Positions 19,617-27,950 of a DNA stretch of 64,000 bases are shown piece by piece. The stretch is from Celeribacter marinus (GTDB lineage: Bacteria > Pseudomonadota > Alphaproteobacteria > Rhodobacterales > Rhodobacteraceae). The notes beneath the pieces were generated by a model. It was not told the origin of the DNA. It ran no database searches and saw only the letters and a program-made list of their open reading frames with translations. Position 1 is the stretch's first letter. Each line of letters begins with the position of its first letter. The stretch is from NCBI RefSeq assembly GCF_001308265.1, contig NZ_CP012023.1, positions 1-64,000 of the forward strand, read 5' to 3'. The position numbers and the translations under genes are program-made.

Positions 19617-19951
19617 AGCGGATGCTGCGCGCGCAAACAAGAGGAAATCCAGAGATTCACGAGGTATTCGTCAAAAAAATCGCAGTTGTCGATCTGCGAG
19701 CTCAGACGCAAGCGAAGCCTTGCACCAGTGGGAGGCTGCGGCTGGAACTCATGCCCACTACCGCGTTCCAGCCGTTCAACAGAACAGGTTCATAAGTGAA
19801 CGACCCTTTCAGCACAAGGCCGCATAATGATCTTGGCTGGTCTTCGATCCCGCGCTGGGCATGGCGATAGCTCCTCGACACACGGGAATATGTCGCTTTG
19901 AAGTTAGTCACGGCATCAAAGATTTCGCAAGCTCATCCTGAGCCGAGCTCT
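19617..19951. other. Intergenic region between EPS regulator and RepB-like gene
   Basis: No convincing gene. A GTG-initiated 69-residue minus-strand frame (19702-19911) has no recognisable motif. Because the upstream operon ends at 19952 and may be mobile, one boundary of such an element would be expected here. No clear terminal repeat is visible. Confidence 0.4.
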
Positions 19952-21049
19952 TCATTCGAGTTGTCCGTCCATGCCTGGGGCCGACACTGCATCGTCGCCA
20001 TCCTGCGTCGGAGAGGCCTGCGCCGCTGACTCATTCCCGCCTGGCCCTTCCTCTCTCTCAGCCCGTTCCACGGCCTCCTCCATACTGACCGTATTCAGCA
20101 CCAGGTCGAACTGCTCGAGGATCTCGGACGCATGCCGTGCCACGTAGGACCGGACGGCCTCGTTCTCCATGAGCTTTTTCAGGTAGCCCTTGGCGACAAC
20201 CAGGTTCAGCAGCTCAGAGCCGTAGTTCTCCTCGGCATGTTTGTACTTTTCCTGCACCTGGCTCATCTCGCGCTCGAGCTTGACGATTTGTTCCAGCGGA
20301 TCGCCTTTAGGCTGTTCCGGCAGCGGCGGCTTGTAATCGGTGCGCTGTTCCGGCGGTGTTGCTTTCAGGAGGGCATCTGCATGGGCGGCGGTGATCGTAT
20401 TGGCAGCGATCATCAGTTCGACCGCTTCGACCTGCCGCGTGGCCTTCATCTTGCGCAGATGTCGGGTCACATCCGGCGTGAACTGATGATCCTGCAGCAG
20501 TTCTACTGCCTTGGGGCAGATGCCATGCAGAAGGTTAATCCGGCTGTTGATGGTCGAGAGATTCACATTGAACGCCCGTGCGAGGCGTTCCTTGCTGACG
20601 CCTTTGTCGATGGCGCGGCGCAGCATGTAATGCTCTTGCACCGTCGAAAGCCGGTTGATCCGGTGGTTGTAGGTGTAGGTCTCAAAATCCTTGGCGATGA
20701 GGCACGGCGCTGTGTCCTGGCCCAATTCTTTCAACGCCAGCACCCGCAAGTTGCCATCCAGCAGCAGAAACCCTGCCGCATCCGGGTCCGGCTTGATCAC
20801 CGATAGCGGTTCGATCAATCCGATTTCCCGGATCGAGGACACGATCTGCTTGAACTTGCGCGTGGTCATGACGCCGTCAGGCACCTTTTTCGAAGGCATC
20901 AGCTCTTCCAGTGGGATCTGGAAGGTTTCGAGATCAAACCCGAGGGTCAGGTTCAACGGGGCCTTGGGATAGGGCGCGTCGCTGTCGTCGGTGTCGGTCT
21001 GGGGAAAGGCCCCTGGGTAAAGTGGCTTCACGGTGCTGAGGTCATTCAT
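19952..21049 (-). CDS. ParB/RepB-like protein with RepB-type C-terminus
   Basis: A 365-residue protein, last gene of the recombinase operon. The N-terminal ParB/sulfiredoxin-like domain (about 40-120) includes TTRKFKQIVSSIREIGLIEPLSV and LLDGNLRVLALKELG, where classical ParB has GERRxxA. A helix-turn-helix follows (ISKERLARAFNV-like segment, about 150-170). The middle and C-terminal part (ICPKAVELLQDHQFTPDVTRHLRKM, then a coiled coil near 245-275) resembles the RepB partition C-terminal domain. No ParA/RepA gene lies nearby, so it is not an ordinary plasmid partition locus. Ribosome site AAGGAA precedes the ATG. Exact role unknown. Confidence 0.75.
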   Translation of the reverse strand: MNDLSTVKPLYPGAFPQTDTDDSDAPYPKAPLNLTLGFDLETFQIPLEELMPSKKVPDGVMTTRKFKQIVSSIREIGLIEPLSVIKPDPDAAGFLLLDGNLRVLALKELGQDTAPCLIAKDFETYTYNHRINRLSTVQEHYMLRRAIDKGVSKERLARAFNVNLSTINSRINLLHGICPKAVELLQDHQFTPDVTRHLRKMKATRQVEAVELMIAANTITAAHADALLKATPPEQRTDYKPPLPEQPKGDPLEQIVKLEREMSQVQEKYKHAEENYGSELLNLVVAKGYLKKLMENEAVRSYVARHASEILEQFDLVLNTVSMEEAVERAEREEGPGGNESAAQASPTQDGDDAVSAPGMDGQLE

Positions 21050-21069
21050 GGGATGTTCCTTTTCGGCTT

Positions 21070-21951
21070 TCAGGCGGTTTCAATGCGGTCGGCGAGGTAT
21101 TTCGGCAGGCTGTCGAGACCTTCGGCGCGCAGCAGCGTCACGAAATGCTCATCGGCAAAGAGGCGTTTCAACCCCTGGACCACCAAGAGCAGCTGCTGGT
21201 GCGCGTGATCGGCCTTCAGCATCAGTTTGTGCTGGCGTGCGACCTCGCGTTGGTAGGTCTTCACCAGCGAATGCGCCGAGTTCGGCAGCTTCGGGCGATC
21301 GCCACCGGTCTTTGGACCCTTTTCGCGGCGCTTTTCGATCAGCCGCTTGGCATCCGTGATCTGGTGACCCTTGAGCTGGCCGGTCTTGTAGGCCTCTTCC
21401 AACATGTCACCGAGGTTTTCATCGTCGTGCTTGGCGCGGGCGATCTCGAGGGCGGTGGTCAGCGGGATGGTTCCGTTTTGCACCGCTTCAATCAGGCGCT
21501 CTTCTCCCTTTTCCAGCAAGAACACGATGTCCCGGACGTATTTCTCGGAAAGCCCGGTGCGCGTGATGATGTCGTCGATTGTGTAATCCCGCGCGAGCAG
21601 GAGCTCGATGTCGGCCAGGATCTCCAGAGGCCTGTGGCCCCGCCGAGCGATGTTTTCGGCAAGCGACATGATGAAGGCGTCCTCATCGGTCACATTGACC
21701 ACCAGCGCCGGGATATGGCTTTCGCCAAGAAGGCGGAAGGCATTCAGTCGCCCTTCGCCGCAGACCAGCAAATAGGCGGGCGCCCCATCGGCGCCCTCGC
21801 GCTCTGTGACGGTGATCGGCTTTTTCAGGCCAATGGAGCGGATGTTTTCGACGATCTCCTCAAAGACCTTCATGTTCCGGTCCCTGGAATTCAGGACCTC
21901 GATCCGGTCTATGGGGACGAGCGTGACGCTCTCGGGTGTGTCAGTCATCAT
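21070..21951 (-). CDS. ParB-like nuclease-fold protein
   Basis: A 293-residue ParB-family protein. The N-terminal domain (about 10-100) shows VPIDRIEVLNSRDRN, EIVENIRSIGLKKPITV, then LVCGEGRLNAFRLLGE (the ParB GExR-like box) and SLAENIARRGHRPLE, which matches the ENxxR signature. The helix-turn-helix that follows is DDIITRTGLSEKYVRDIVFLL. The C-terminal part is basic. It lies 20 bases upstream of the RepB-like gene and 70 bases downstream of the serine recombinase. Two different ParB-fold proteins in one operon suggests they work together, perhaps as a heteromer, but this is inference. Confidence 0.8.
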   Translation of the reverse strand: MMTDTPESVTLVPIDRIEVLNSRDRNMKVFEEIVENIRSIGLKKPITVTEREGADGAPAYLLVCGEGRLNAFRLLGESHIPALVVNVTDEDAFIMSLAENIARRGHRPLEILADIELLLARDYTIDDIITRTGLSEKYVRDIVFLLEKGEERLIEAVQNGTIPLTTALEIARAKHDDENLGDMLEEAYKTGQLKGHQITDAKRLIEKRREKGPKTGGDRPKLPNSAHSLVKTYQREVARQHKLMLKADHAHQQLLLVVQGLKRLFADEHFVTLLRAEGLDSLPKYLADRIETA

Positions 21952-22021
21952 GGGATTGGCTTCCTCTTCTGGTGTAATTGTTCATGTTTTGTACTGCCGC
22001 CAATTTGCATCGTTCCGACCC

Positions 22022-23572
22022 TCATCCCCATTTGCGGCGAATGCCGACCCGCTCGGCCATGCCGTAGAAGAAGCCGAGGTCCTCGAACCGGAAAGCCTCG
22101 AAGGCGATGCTGGTGCGGTTGCAAAGCCGGATTTCTTGCCGGGGCAGGTCGAGCCAAGGCAGGAGGTAGTAATCGAGCTCGTCACGGTTCTCGGGATCGA
22201 GCCGCACCGCCAGCGTGACGTCGGCCTGGTAGCGCATTGGATCAAACCGGATGCGCCAGCGCAGCCGTCCATCGCCCTGCGGCTGGCAACGCGCGAGGAC
22301 GAGGCTGACGACCATCTCATCGTTGATGGTCAGTAGGTCGGTCTTGGGATCACGTGCTACCGTGCCGCCCACCTCGGCAATCGCCGCCTCGGTCCGCGCA
22401 ATGATTTCCGGGTGCATCCCACGCAGGCGCTTGTTGAGCGCGATCCGCTCTTGGTCCCGGTCCGAGCGATAGCCAATCATCTCATAGGCCCGAGCGAGCG
22501 ACCCGAACCGGTTCCGATAGGCCGAGGAGGACGGCATGTCCGGCGTCTGGTCGATCAGCACCCCGGAAAGCTGGCCCGCGTCGGCGTAGAGCCGTTTCAG
22601 GTGATCCAGCAGCTCTTCGTCTGACAGGCGGGCAGATCGCGCGGTGATGATCTCCTGCGCGGTCAGGAAAAACTCCAGCGGCACAATCCCCTCAAAGGCG
22701 CCTTCCTTGCGCACCCACATGTCGGGCGGGTTTTCCACATGCAGTTTCTTCAGCTTGAAGGAGGAGCGGTTGTAGACGTTGTTGCCGATGTATTTCTCGT
22801 TGGTCAGAACCGTGCGCACTGTGCCGGAATTCCATGGCCGGTCCAGATCGGTGGTCACGCCTTCTTCGTTCAGGCGGTCAGCGATCTCGCGGAAGGACAG
22901 ATCCTCCTCGATCAGCCAGCGATACATCTTGTTGACCCAGGCCACTTCTTCGTCGGGCCCTGGCATCAGAATGACACGGTCCGTCTGCAGCGATTTGTGC
23001 TCACCCCGTTTCAGCTCGCCCTTGATCTCGCCGCGCTCGTTCACAAGAACCCGGCGCAAGCCAAACCCGGCCGCGCCGCCCTGGCGAAACCCCAGCTCGA
23101 TCAGGCGGCATTGGCCCGCGAAGACCTTGACCGAAAGCTCGCGGCTGTATTCCCCGGCCATGGCGCGTTTGACGCCCTTGACGATTGTCGAGACGGGCGA
23201 GCCATCATTCTCGAACTGCTCGGCGCAATAGGCGACGTTGATGCCAGCACGCTTGCAGATGTATTCGTAATAGGCGCTCTCGTCCGCGTCCTGGAAGCGG
23301 CCCCAGCGGCTGACGTCATAGACCAAGATCACGTTGAAGTCGGCGGCCCCGGATTCCACATCCGCAATCAGCTGCTGCAGGGCGGCGCGCCCGCCGATGG
23401 AAAGGCCGCTTTTGCCGTCATCGGCGTAGGTCTTGATGATCTCGATGCCACGCTTGTCGGCATATTCGCGGATCTTGTCGGACTGGTTGTGCGTCGAATA
23501 CTGCTGGTGCTCCGTCGACATGCGCACATATTGCGCCGCCCGAAACTCGGTAATCTCGCCACTCCCGTCCAA
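22022..23572 (-). CDS. Large serine recombinase with atypical C-terminus
   Basis: A 516-residue large serine recombinase. The resolvase catalytic domain (about 12-155) has the nucleophile motif YVRMS (Ser19), DDGKSGLSIGGRAALQQL, and VYDVSRWGR, where Arg residues fit the active site. The recombinase domain (about 165-290) includes GEYSRELSVKVFAG and ISFREIADRLNEEG-like sequence. The region from 300 to 400, where most large serine recombinases carry a four-Cys zinc ribbon, has no Cys. The C-terminal 130 residues form a different conserved-looking domain (RWRIRFDP, LAVRLDPENRDELDYYLLPW). The start is TTG 23572 with GGAGG just ahead, as no ATG precedes it in frame. First gene of the three-gene operon. 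Confidence 0.85.
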   Translation of the reverse strand: MDGSGEITEFRAAQYVRMSTEHQQYSTHNQSDKIREYADKRGIEIIKTYADDGKSGLSIGGRAALQQLIADVESGAADFNVILVYDVSRWGRFQDADESAYYEYICKRAGINVAYCAEQFENDGSPVSTIVKGVKRAMAGEYSRELSVKVFAGQCRLIELGFRQGGAAGFGLRRVLVNERGEIKGELKRGEHKSLQTDRVILMPGPDEEVAWVNKMYRWLIEEDLSFREIADRLNEEGVTTDLDRPWNSGTVRTVLTNEKYIGNNVYNRSSFKLKKLHVENPPDMWVRKEGAFEGIVPLEFFLTAQEIITARSARLSDEELLDHLKRLYADAGQLSGVLIDQTPDMPSSSAYRNRFGSLARAYEMIGYRSDRDQERIALNKRLRGMHPEIIARTEAAIAEVGGTVARDPKTDLLTINDEMVVSLVLARCQPQGDGRLRWRIRFDPMRYQADVTLAVRLDPENRDELDYYLLPWLDLPRQEIRLCNRTSIAFEAFRFEDLGFFYGMAERVGIRRKWG

Positions 23573-23789
23573 CTCAGCCTCCGAACCACGTTTCTGTCGG
23601 TCGGACGTTTGCGTGGGTGGGAAAAGGTATCAAGCTGATAGTGCTGGATTATCCCATTATATCAATACTCTGAGCGATACTCGCTCCGCCATCTTCATCA
23701 AAATGTCACGTTGCTTCCGGAAAAGCGCACTTGCATCTGTTCAAGTTCGAGCGATATGTGGGGCGAGAGGGTTTTAATGAGGGTGCAAA
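23573..23789. promoter_or_regulatory. Divergent promoter region of recombinase operon and RfaH-like gene
   Basis: The 217 bases between the divergent recombinase and RfaH-like genes must hold both promoters. A perfect 6-base inverted repeat, GAGCGA and TCGCTC around TAC, lies at 23672-23686. A further GAGCGATA is at 23749. Both match the half-site upstream of the MarR-type regulator. AT-rich stretches (ATTATATCAATA near 23657) are candidates for a promoter core. Confidence 0.4.
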
Positions 23790-24302
23790 ATGACATTTCA
23801 CGATCGCGGAACAAGTTGGTTTCTGGCGCAGCTGAAGCCAAACTGCGCCAACATCGCAGACAAGAACCTCAAGCGCCAGGGCTTCCAGACATTCCTGCCT
23901 ATGGAAGAGGAGACGCGCCAGCGGAACGGCAAGTTCGTAACTGCCATGCGGCCACTGTTCCCTGGTTACATCTTCGTGGCGTTCGATGCGGCCCGCGGGT
24001 TTTGGCGCACTGTGAACTCGACCTATGGCATCACCCGGCTGGTGAGCTTCGGCAAAGAGCCGACGGCCGTGCCGCTGGATCTGGTCTCGCAGCTGATGCT
24101 GCGCTGTGATGCGAAGGGCAAGTTGCTGCCGCCAAAGCTCCTGAAACCCGGGGATCAGGTGACGCTAACCAAGGGACCGTTTGCCAATTTTGTGGCAGAG
24201 GTGGAGAAGATCGCTCCGGATCGGCGCGTCTGGGTCCTGATGGAGCTCATGGGCGGACAGACCCGCGTTGCCGTCGGGGCCGACCAACTTCGGTCCATTT
24301 GA
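23790..24302 (+). CDS. RfaH/NusG-like transcription antiterminator
   Basis: A 170-residue NusG paralogue. The NGN domain (about 8-105) begins WFLAQLKPNCANIADKNL and contains GFQTFLPMEEE, RPLFPGYIFVAFD and STYGITRLVSFG. The KOW domain follows (LKPGDQVTLTKGPFANFVAEVE, about 118-140). Such specialised NusG proteins (RfaH type) bind RNA polymerase at the start of long polysaccharide operons and prevent early termination. Immediate placement before galE and near the EPS cluster supports this role. I did not find a convincing ops-like recruitment element in the window. Confidence 0.88.
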   Translation: MTFHDRGTSWFLAQLKPNCANIADKNLKRQGFQTFLPMEEETRQRNGKFVTAMRPLFPGYIFVAFDAARGFWRTVNSTYGITRLVSFGKEPTAVPLDLVSQLMLRCDAKGKLLPPKLLKPGDQVTLTKGPFANFVAEVEKIAPDRRVWVLMELMGGQTRVAVGADQLRSI

Positions 24303-24344
24303 AACCAGCCGCTGATACAAACGGGCATTTGAAGGGCAGATCCA

Positions 24345-25328
24345 ATGAAACATGTGTTGGTCACGGGCGGCGCGGGCTATATCGGCTCTCATGCCTGCAA
24401 ACTGCTGGCGCGGCAGGGCTATATCCCTGTGACTTTCGACAGCCTGGTCACAGGCTGGGCCAGTGCCGTGAAGTTTGGCCCTTTCGTACAGGGTGATCTG
24501 TTGCATCGTGACGCGCTGGATGCGGTGTTTGCCAAATACGAGCCCGTCGCGGTGATGCATTTTGCTGCTCTGAGCCAAGTGGGCGAGGCGACACGCGAGC
24601 CAGGGCGTTACTGGCGCAATAACGTGCTGGGGTCTCTCAACCTGGTCGAGGCTATGGTGGCGGCGGGCTGCAAGCACATGGTGTTTTCTTCGACCTGCGC
24701 CACCTATGGTGACCAAGACGGCGTCGTGCTTGATGAACAGAGCGCCCAGATGCCGCTCAATGCGTACGGCGCCTCAAAACGCGCCGTCGAAGAGATCTTG
24801 CGCGACTTCGGCGCGAGTCACGGCATTGAGGCGGTGGTGTTTCGGTATTTCAACGTAGCGGGCGCCGACGTTGAAGCGGAAGTCGGCGAGTGGCACCAGC
24901 CAGAAACCCACCTAATCCCGGTGATGATCGAGGCCGCTGCCGGCAAACGGGACGCCCTGACCATCTATGGCACGGATTATCCGACGCCCGACGGCACCTG
25001 CGTGCGTGACTATGTCCATGTGATGGATCTGGTCGATGCCCACATCAAGGGTCTCGAATGGCTGCTTGGTGGCAAAGGCAGCCGGGTGTTTAACTTAGGA
25101 ACAGGCACCGGCTTCTCGGTCAAAGAGGTGATTGCCGAATGTAAAGCAGCGACAGGCCATGACGTCCCACACAGCTTTGGCCCGCGCCGAGCGGGGGATG
25201 CGGCGGCGCTGGTTTCCGGCAGCCGGCGCGCGGCCGAAGAATTGGGCTGGGCGCCGGAGCGCTCGACGCTGCAGCACATGATTGCCGATGCCTGGCGCTG
25301 GTATCAAACCGGCGGTTATTCTGGGTAG
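24345..25328 (+). CDS. galE: UDP-glucose 4-epimerase
   Basis: Interconverts UDP-glucose and UDP-galactose with bound NAD. The protein has 327 residues, as usual. The Rossmann motif is TGGAGYIGSHACK, followed by FDSLVTGW and VMHFAALSQVGEA. The catalytic set is SSTCATYG with YGASK (YxxxK). Further family segments are FRYFNVAGAD, HLIPVMIEAA, DYVHVMDL and FNLGTGTGFSV. It lies 42 bases after the RfaH-like gene and is probably co-transcribed. It supplies galactose for the EPS. Confidence 0.95.
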   Translation: MKHVLVTGGAGYIGSHACKLLARQGYIPVTFDSLVTGWASAVKFGPFVQGDLLHRDALDAVFAKYEPVAVMHFAALSQVGEATREPGRYWRNNVLGSLNLVEAMVAAGCKHMVFSSTCATYGDQDGVVLDEQSAQMPLNAYGASKRAVEEILRDFGASHGIEAVVFRYFNVAGADVEAEVGEWHQPETHLIPVMIEAAAGKRDALTIYGTDYPTPDGTCVRDYVHVMDLVDAHIKGLEWLLGGKGSRVFNLGTGTGFSVKEVIAECKAATGHDVPHSFGPRRAGDAAALVSGSRRAAEELGWAPERSTLQHMIADAWRWYQTGGYSG

Positions 25329-25408
25329 CCCAGGTTTCCGGCATAACTCAACAAAACCACCAATCCTGCATTTTCAAAAAAAGACGACGTTCAGAAAGTC
25401 TACCGAAT

Positions 25409-26233
25409 ATGAAACCCGTTCGCAAAGCTGTATTTCCCGTAGCCGGTTTCGGCACCCGTTTCTTGCCGGCCACCAAGGCCATGCCGAAAGAGCTGCTGCC
25501 GATCGTCGACAAGCCGCTGATCCAATATGCGGCAGAAGAAGCCATCGCGGCGGGGATCGACACGCTGATCTTCGTGACCGGGCGCAACAAGCGGGCCATT
25601 GAGGATCACTTCGACAGCAACCAAGAGCTTGAGGCCGCGTTGAGGGCCAAAGGCAAGATCGAACAGGCTGACATGGTGCACAGTATCCTGCCACAGGGCG
25701 TCGAATGCATCTTCGTGCGCCAACCGGAACAGTTGGGCCTCGGTCATGCGGTCCTCTGCGCAGAACGCGCCGTGGGCGACGAACCATTCGCCGTTCTGCT
25801 TGCAGACGACTTCCTAACCTACGAGGGGGCGGGCGTGACCGCCGATCTCGTCAAGAGCTATCAAGCCTTAGGCCGGACGCAGCTGTCGGTCATGGAGGTC
25901 AACGGACCCGACATCTCGAAATACGGTGTGGTGGAGCCCGGCGCCGCCGCTGGCAGCGTTGCGGGCCTGGTCGAGAAGCCCGCCTTCGAGCAGGCGCCGT
26001 CAAGCTTGGCTTCAATCGGTCGTTATGTCCTGACGCCTGACATCTTCGAGATTCTGCGTGGCCAAGCGCCCGGCGCGGGCGGCGAAATTCAACTCGCGGA
26101 TGCCATTAACACCCAAGCCGCCGCTGGTCAGGTGGAAGCCGTCACACTGAATGGCCAGAGGTTCGACTGCGGGTCCGTGAAAGGGTTTCTGCAGGCCATC
26201 ATGCATGTGGCACAGCGGGATGGGTTGGTTTGA
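25409..26233 (+). CDS. galU: UTP-glucose-1-phosphate uridylyltransferase
   Basis: Makes UDP-glucose from UTP and glucose-1-phosphate, the feed for GalE and Ugd. The protein has 274 residues, slightly short for GalU (about 290-300) but complete at both ends. The nucleotide-binding start is AVFPVAGFGTRFLPATKAM followed by PKELLPIVDKP. FVRQPEQLGLGHAVLCA, FAVLLADDFL and GRYVLTPDIFEIL are conserved, and FDCGSVKGFLQA sits at the end. It lies 80 bases after galE on the same strand and ends 3 bases from the convergent YdcF-like gene. Confidence 0.94.
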   Translation: MKPVRKAVFPVAGFGTRFLPATKAMPKELLPIVDKPLIQYAAEEAIAAGIDTLIFVTGRNKRAIEDHFDSNQELEAALRAKGKIEQADMVHSILPQGVECIFVRQPEQLGLGHAVLCAERAVGDEPFAVLLADDFLTYEGAGVTADLVKSYQALGRTQLSVMEVNGPDISKYGVVEPGAAAGSVAGLVEKPAFEQAPSSLASIGRYVLTPDIFEILRGQAPGAGGEIQLADAINTQAAAGQVEAVTLNGQRFDCGSVKGFLQAIMHVAQRDGLV

Positions 26234-26236
26234 AAG

Positions 26237-27019
26237 TCAACGACCTAACAGCCGATAGGCCAATCGACCGACCCATTCCTTGATGGCAATGTTCAGAATC
26301 TCGAGATTGCCAGAAAGGTTCCAGCCTATCCCGTCACTGAAACTGCCCGTGCGATAGTCAACGGGGTGAGGGATTATGTCGTCCCACCCCGCCGCCTCAA
26401 AACTCGCAAGCGCGCGGCCCATGTGAAACGCGCTGGTGACAAGGACCCAGGTTTCGCCAGATGCGGGCGTCGCGACCTCGTAAGAAAACCGTGCGTTTTC
26501 TGCTGTGTTGCGCGATTGATCTTCCCATGTGATCCGACCGGGGTCGATGCCCAGAGACACGAAAAAGTCCACCGCAACGCTTGGGATCTCTGGCTGGCCC
26601 AGCACGGTGTTGCGCAGGCGGCCACTGCCACCAGAAAACACCAAGCGCGCCTCCGGGTGCGCAATGGCGAGCGCCGCCGCCGCTGTCAGACGCTCGGCGG
26701 CTTCATTCAGCTGCGGCTCGCCCCAAACCGCGGTCGCCTTTTGGTCTTCAACGCCGCCCAGCACGACAATGCCGTCGATGTGTGCGGGCGCTGCACGAGG
26801 CAGAAACTCCGCCTCCAGCGGGCGCAGCAAAATCTCGCCAATAGGGAAGATGCCAACAGCTAAGAGCGCGGCCAGCGTTGTACCACCACTCCAACGCGCC
26901 AAACGCGGGCACGCAAAACGTCCAGCGATCAGGCTCACGACCATGCCAATCACAAGCCAGGTCTCGATCTGCAGGGCCAGCCCGATAAGCTTGGAAAGGA
27001 TGAAGAAGGCCGTGTCCAT
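26237..27019 (-). CDS. YdcF/ElyC-like DUF218 protein
   Basis: A 260-residue inner-membrane protein with two N-terminal hydrophobic segments (about 5-30 and 45-65) and a DUF218 domain. The domain is marked by IDGIVVLGGV, VFSGGSGRL, the signature WEDQSRNTAENARFS and LVTSAFHMGRA. DUF218 proteins such as ElyC and SanA act in envelope polysaccharide metabolism, though the chemistry is unclear. It follows the GT2 gene by 11 bases on the minus strand, so they likely form an operon within this EPS neighbourhood. Confidence 0.82.
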   Translation of the reverse strand: MDTAFFILSKLIGLALQIETWLVIGMVVSLIAGRFACPRLARWSGGTTLAALLAVGIFPIGEILLRPLEAEFLPRAAPAHIDGIVVLGGVEDQKATAVWGEPQLNEAAERLTAAAALAIAHPEARLVFSGGSGRLRNTVLGQPEIPSVAVDFFVSLGIDPGRITWEDQSRNTAENARFSYEVATPASGETWVLVTSAFHMGRALASFEAAGWDDIIPHPVDYRTGSFSDGIGWNLSGNLEILNIAIKEWVGRLAYRLLGR

Positions 27020-27030
27020 CGCGACGCAGA

Positions 27031-27789
27031 TCAGCTGCGCTGCGGGCGCACCAGAAACTGGCCGACCTTCGAGAGGTTCTTCAACGCCAGCGTGTGAAGG
27101 CCGCCCACGCGGTTGCGCCGGATCGCCAGCATGTCTTCTTCCATCTTCTGGCGGATCTTTGGCCAGTTGCGATTACTGACACCGCCAACCCGCATTTTAT
27201 AGAGCACCTCGGGGATATAAACCGACTTGCCTGTCGCCTGCGAAAAGTAACGCAGGATGAAATCGTAATCGGCTGCGATGCGCATGCTCTTGTCATAGCT
27301 CCCGAACCGCTCGTAGACCTCGCGACGCAGGTACAGTGTGGGGTGGGCTGGCATCCAGCCGTACTTCAGGCGCCGCGGGTGGAAGGCCCCAGTAGACCAG
27401 TGCCGAATGACCCGCGAGGTGTCGGCCTGCGAGACATAGACCAGATCGCTGAACACCGCCTCGACCGCAGGATCTTCAAATGCTGAGGCAATTCGGGCCA
27501 GCACCCCGTCATTGGCAAGAAAGTCGTCGCTGTGGATGAAGCCGACCACGTCACCAGTGGCGTTGCGAACGCCCTTGTTCAGGGCGTCGTAGATCCCGTC
27601 GTCTGGCTCGCTGATCAGCCGCATCCGGTCGTGACCTGCGCGCTCGATGGCCTCGAGCGTGCCGTCGTCTGACTTGCCTTCAACAACAAGGTGTTCGACA
27701 TCCGGGTATGTTTGTGCAGCGACGCTGGCAATGGCCTCGCCGACGGTCGCTTCAGAATTGTAAGCAGCAGTAATGACAGAGATTTTCAA
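27031..27789 (-). CDS. Family 2 glycosyltransferase (WcaA-like)
   Basis: A 252-residue GT-A glycosyltransferase. It has the usual start ISVITAAYNSEATVGEAI, then VVEGKSDDGT, the donor-region SEPDDGIYDALNKG and the metal DxD-type FIHSDDFL. Later GWMPAHPTLYLRREVY and AADYDFILRY are typical of the WcaA/WbbD-type group seen in colanic-acid loci. It transfers one sugar to the lipid-linked repeat; donor unknown. A segment corresponding to 27381-27434 has a diverged partial copy at 28857-28910, evidence that a related second gene once existed nearby. Confidence 0.87.
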   Translation of the reverse strand: MKISVITAAYNSEATVGEAIASVAAQTYPDVEHLVVEGKSDDGTLEAIERAGHDRMRLISEPDDGIYDALNKGVRNATGDVVGFIHSDDFLANDGVLARIASAFEDPAVEAVFSDLVYVSQADTSRVIRHWSTGAFHPRRLKYGWMPAHPTLYLRREVYERFGSYDKSMRIAADYDFILRYFSQATGKSVYIPEVLYKMRVGGVSNRNWPKIRQKMEEDMLAIRRNRVGGLHTLALKNLSKVGQFLVRPQRS

Positions 27790-27950
27790 CGGCGAGGTCT
27801 CAACAATAGAATGATTACCACGTCTCTACATCAAACCGTACTCGGGCGAAATGCGAAGATGCAGTCGCAGCAAGGAAAATTCTTGGGGTTTGGCGTGCAA
27901 AGTGCCTCAGAAAACGCTATGCGAGGCATCGAGAGGATGGAGACGCACCC

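Noticed and set aside
19702-19911. 69-residue GTG-initiated minus-strand frame downstream of the RepB-like gene
   Set aside because: No motif, no ribosome site, no link to the operon; likely chance.
19952-21951. Interpretation as a plasmid repABC partition locus
   Set aside because: There is no RepA/ParA ATPase and no RepC initiator; the partner is a recombinase.
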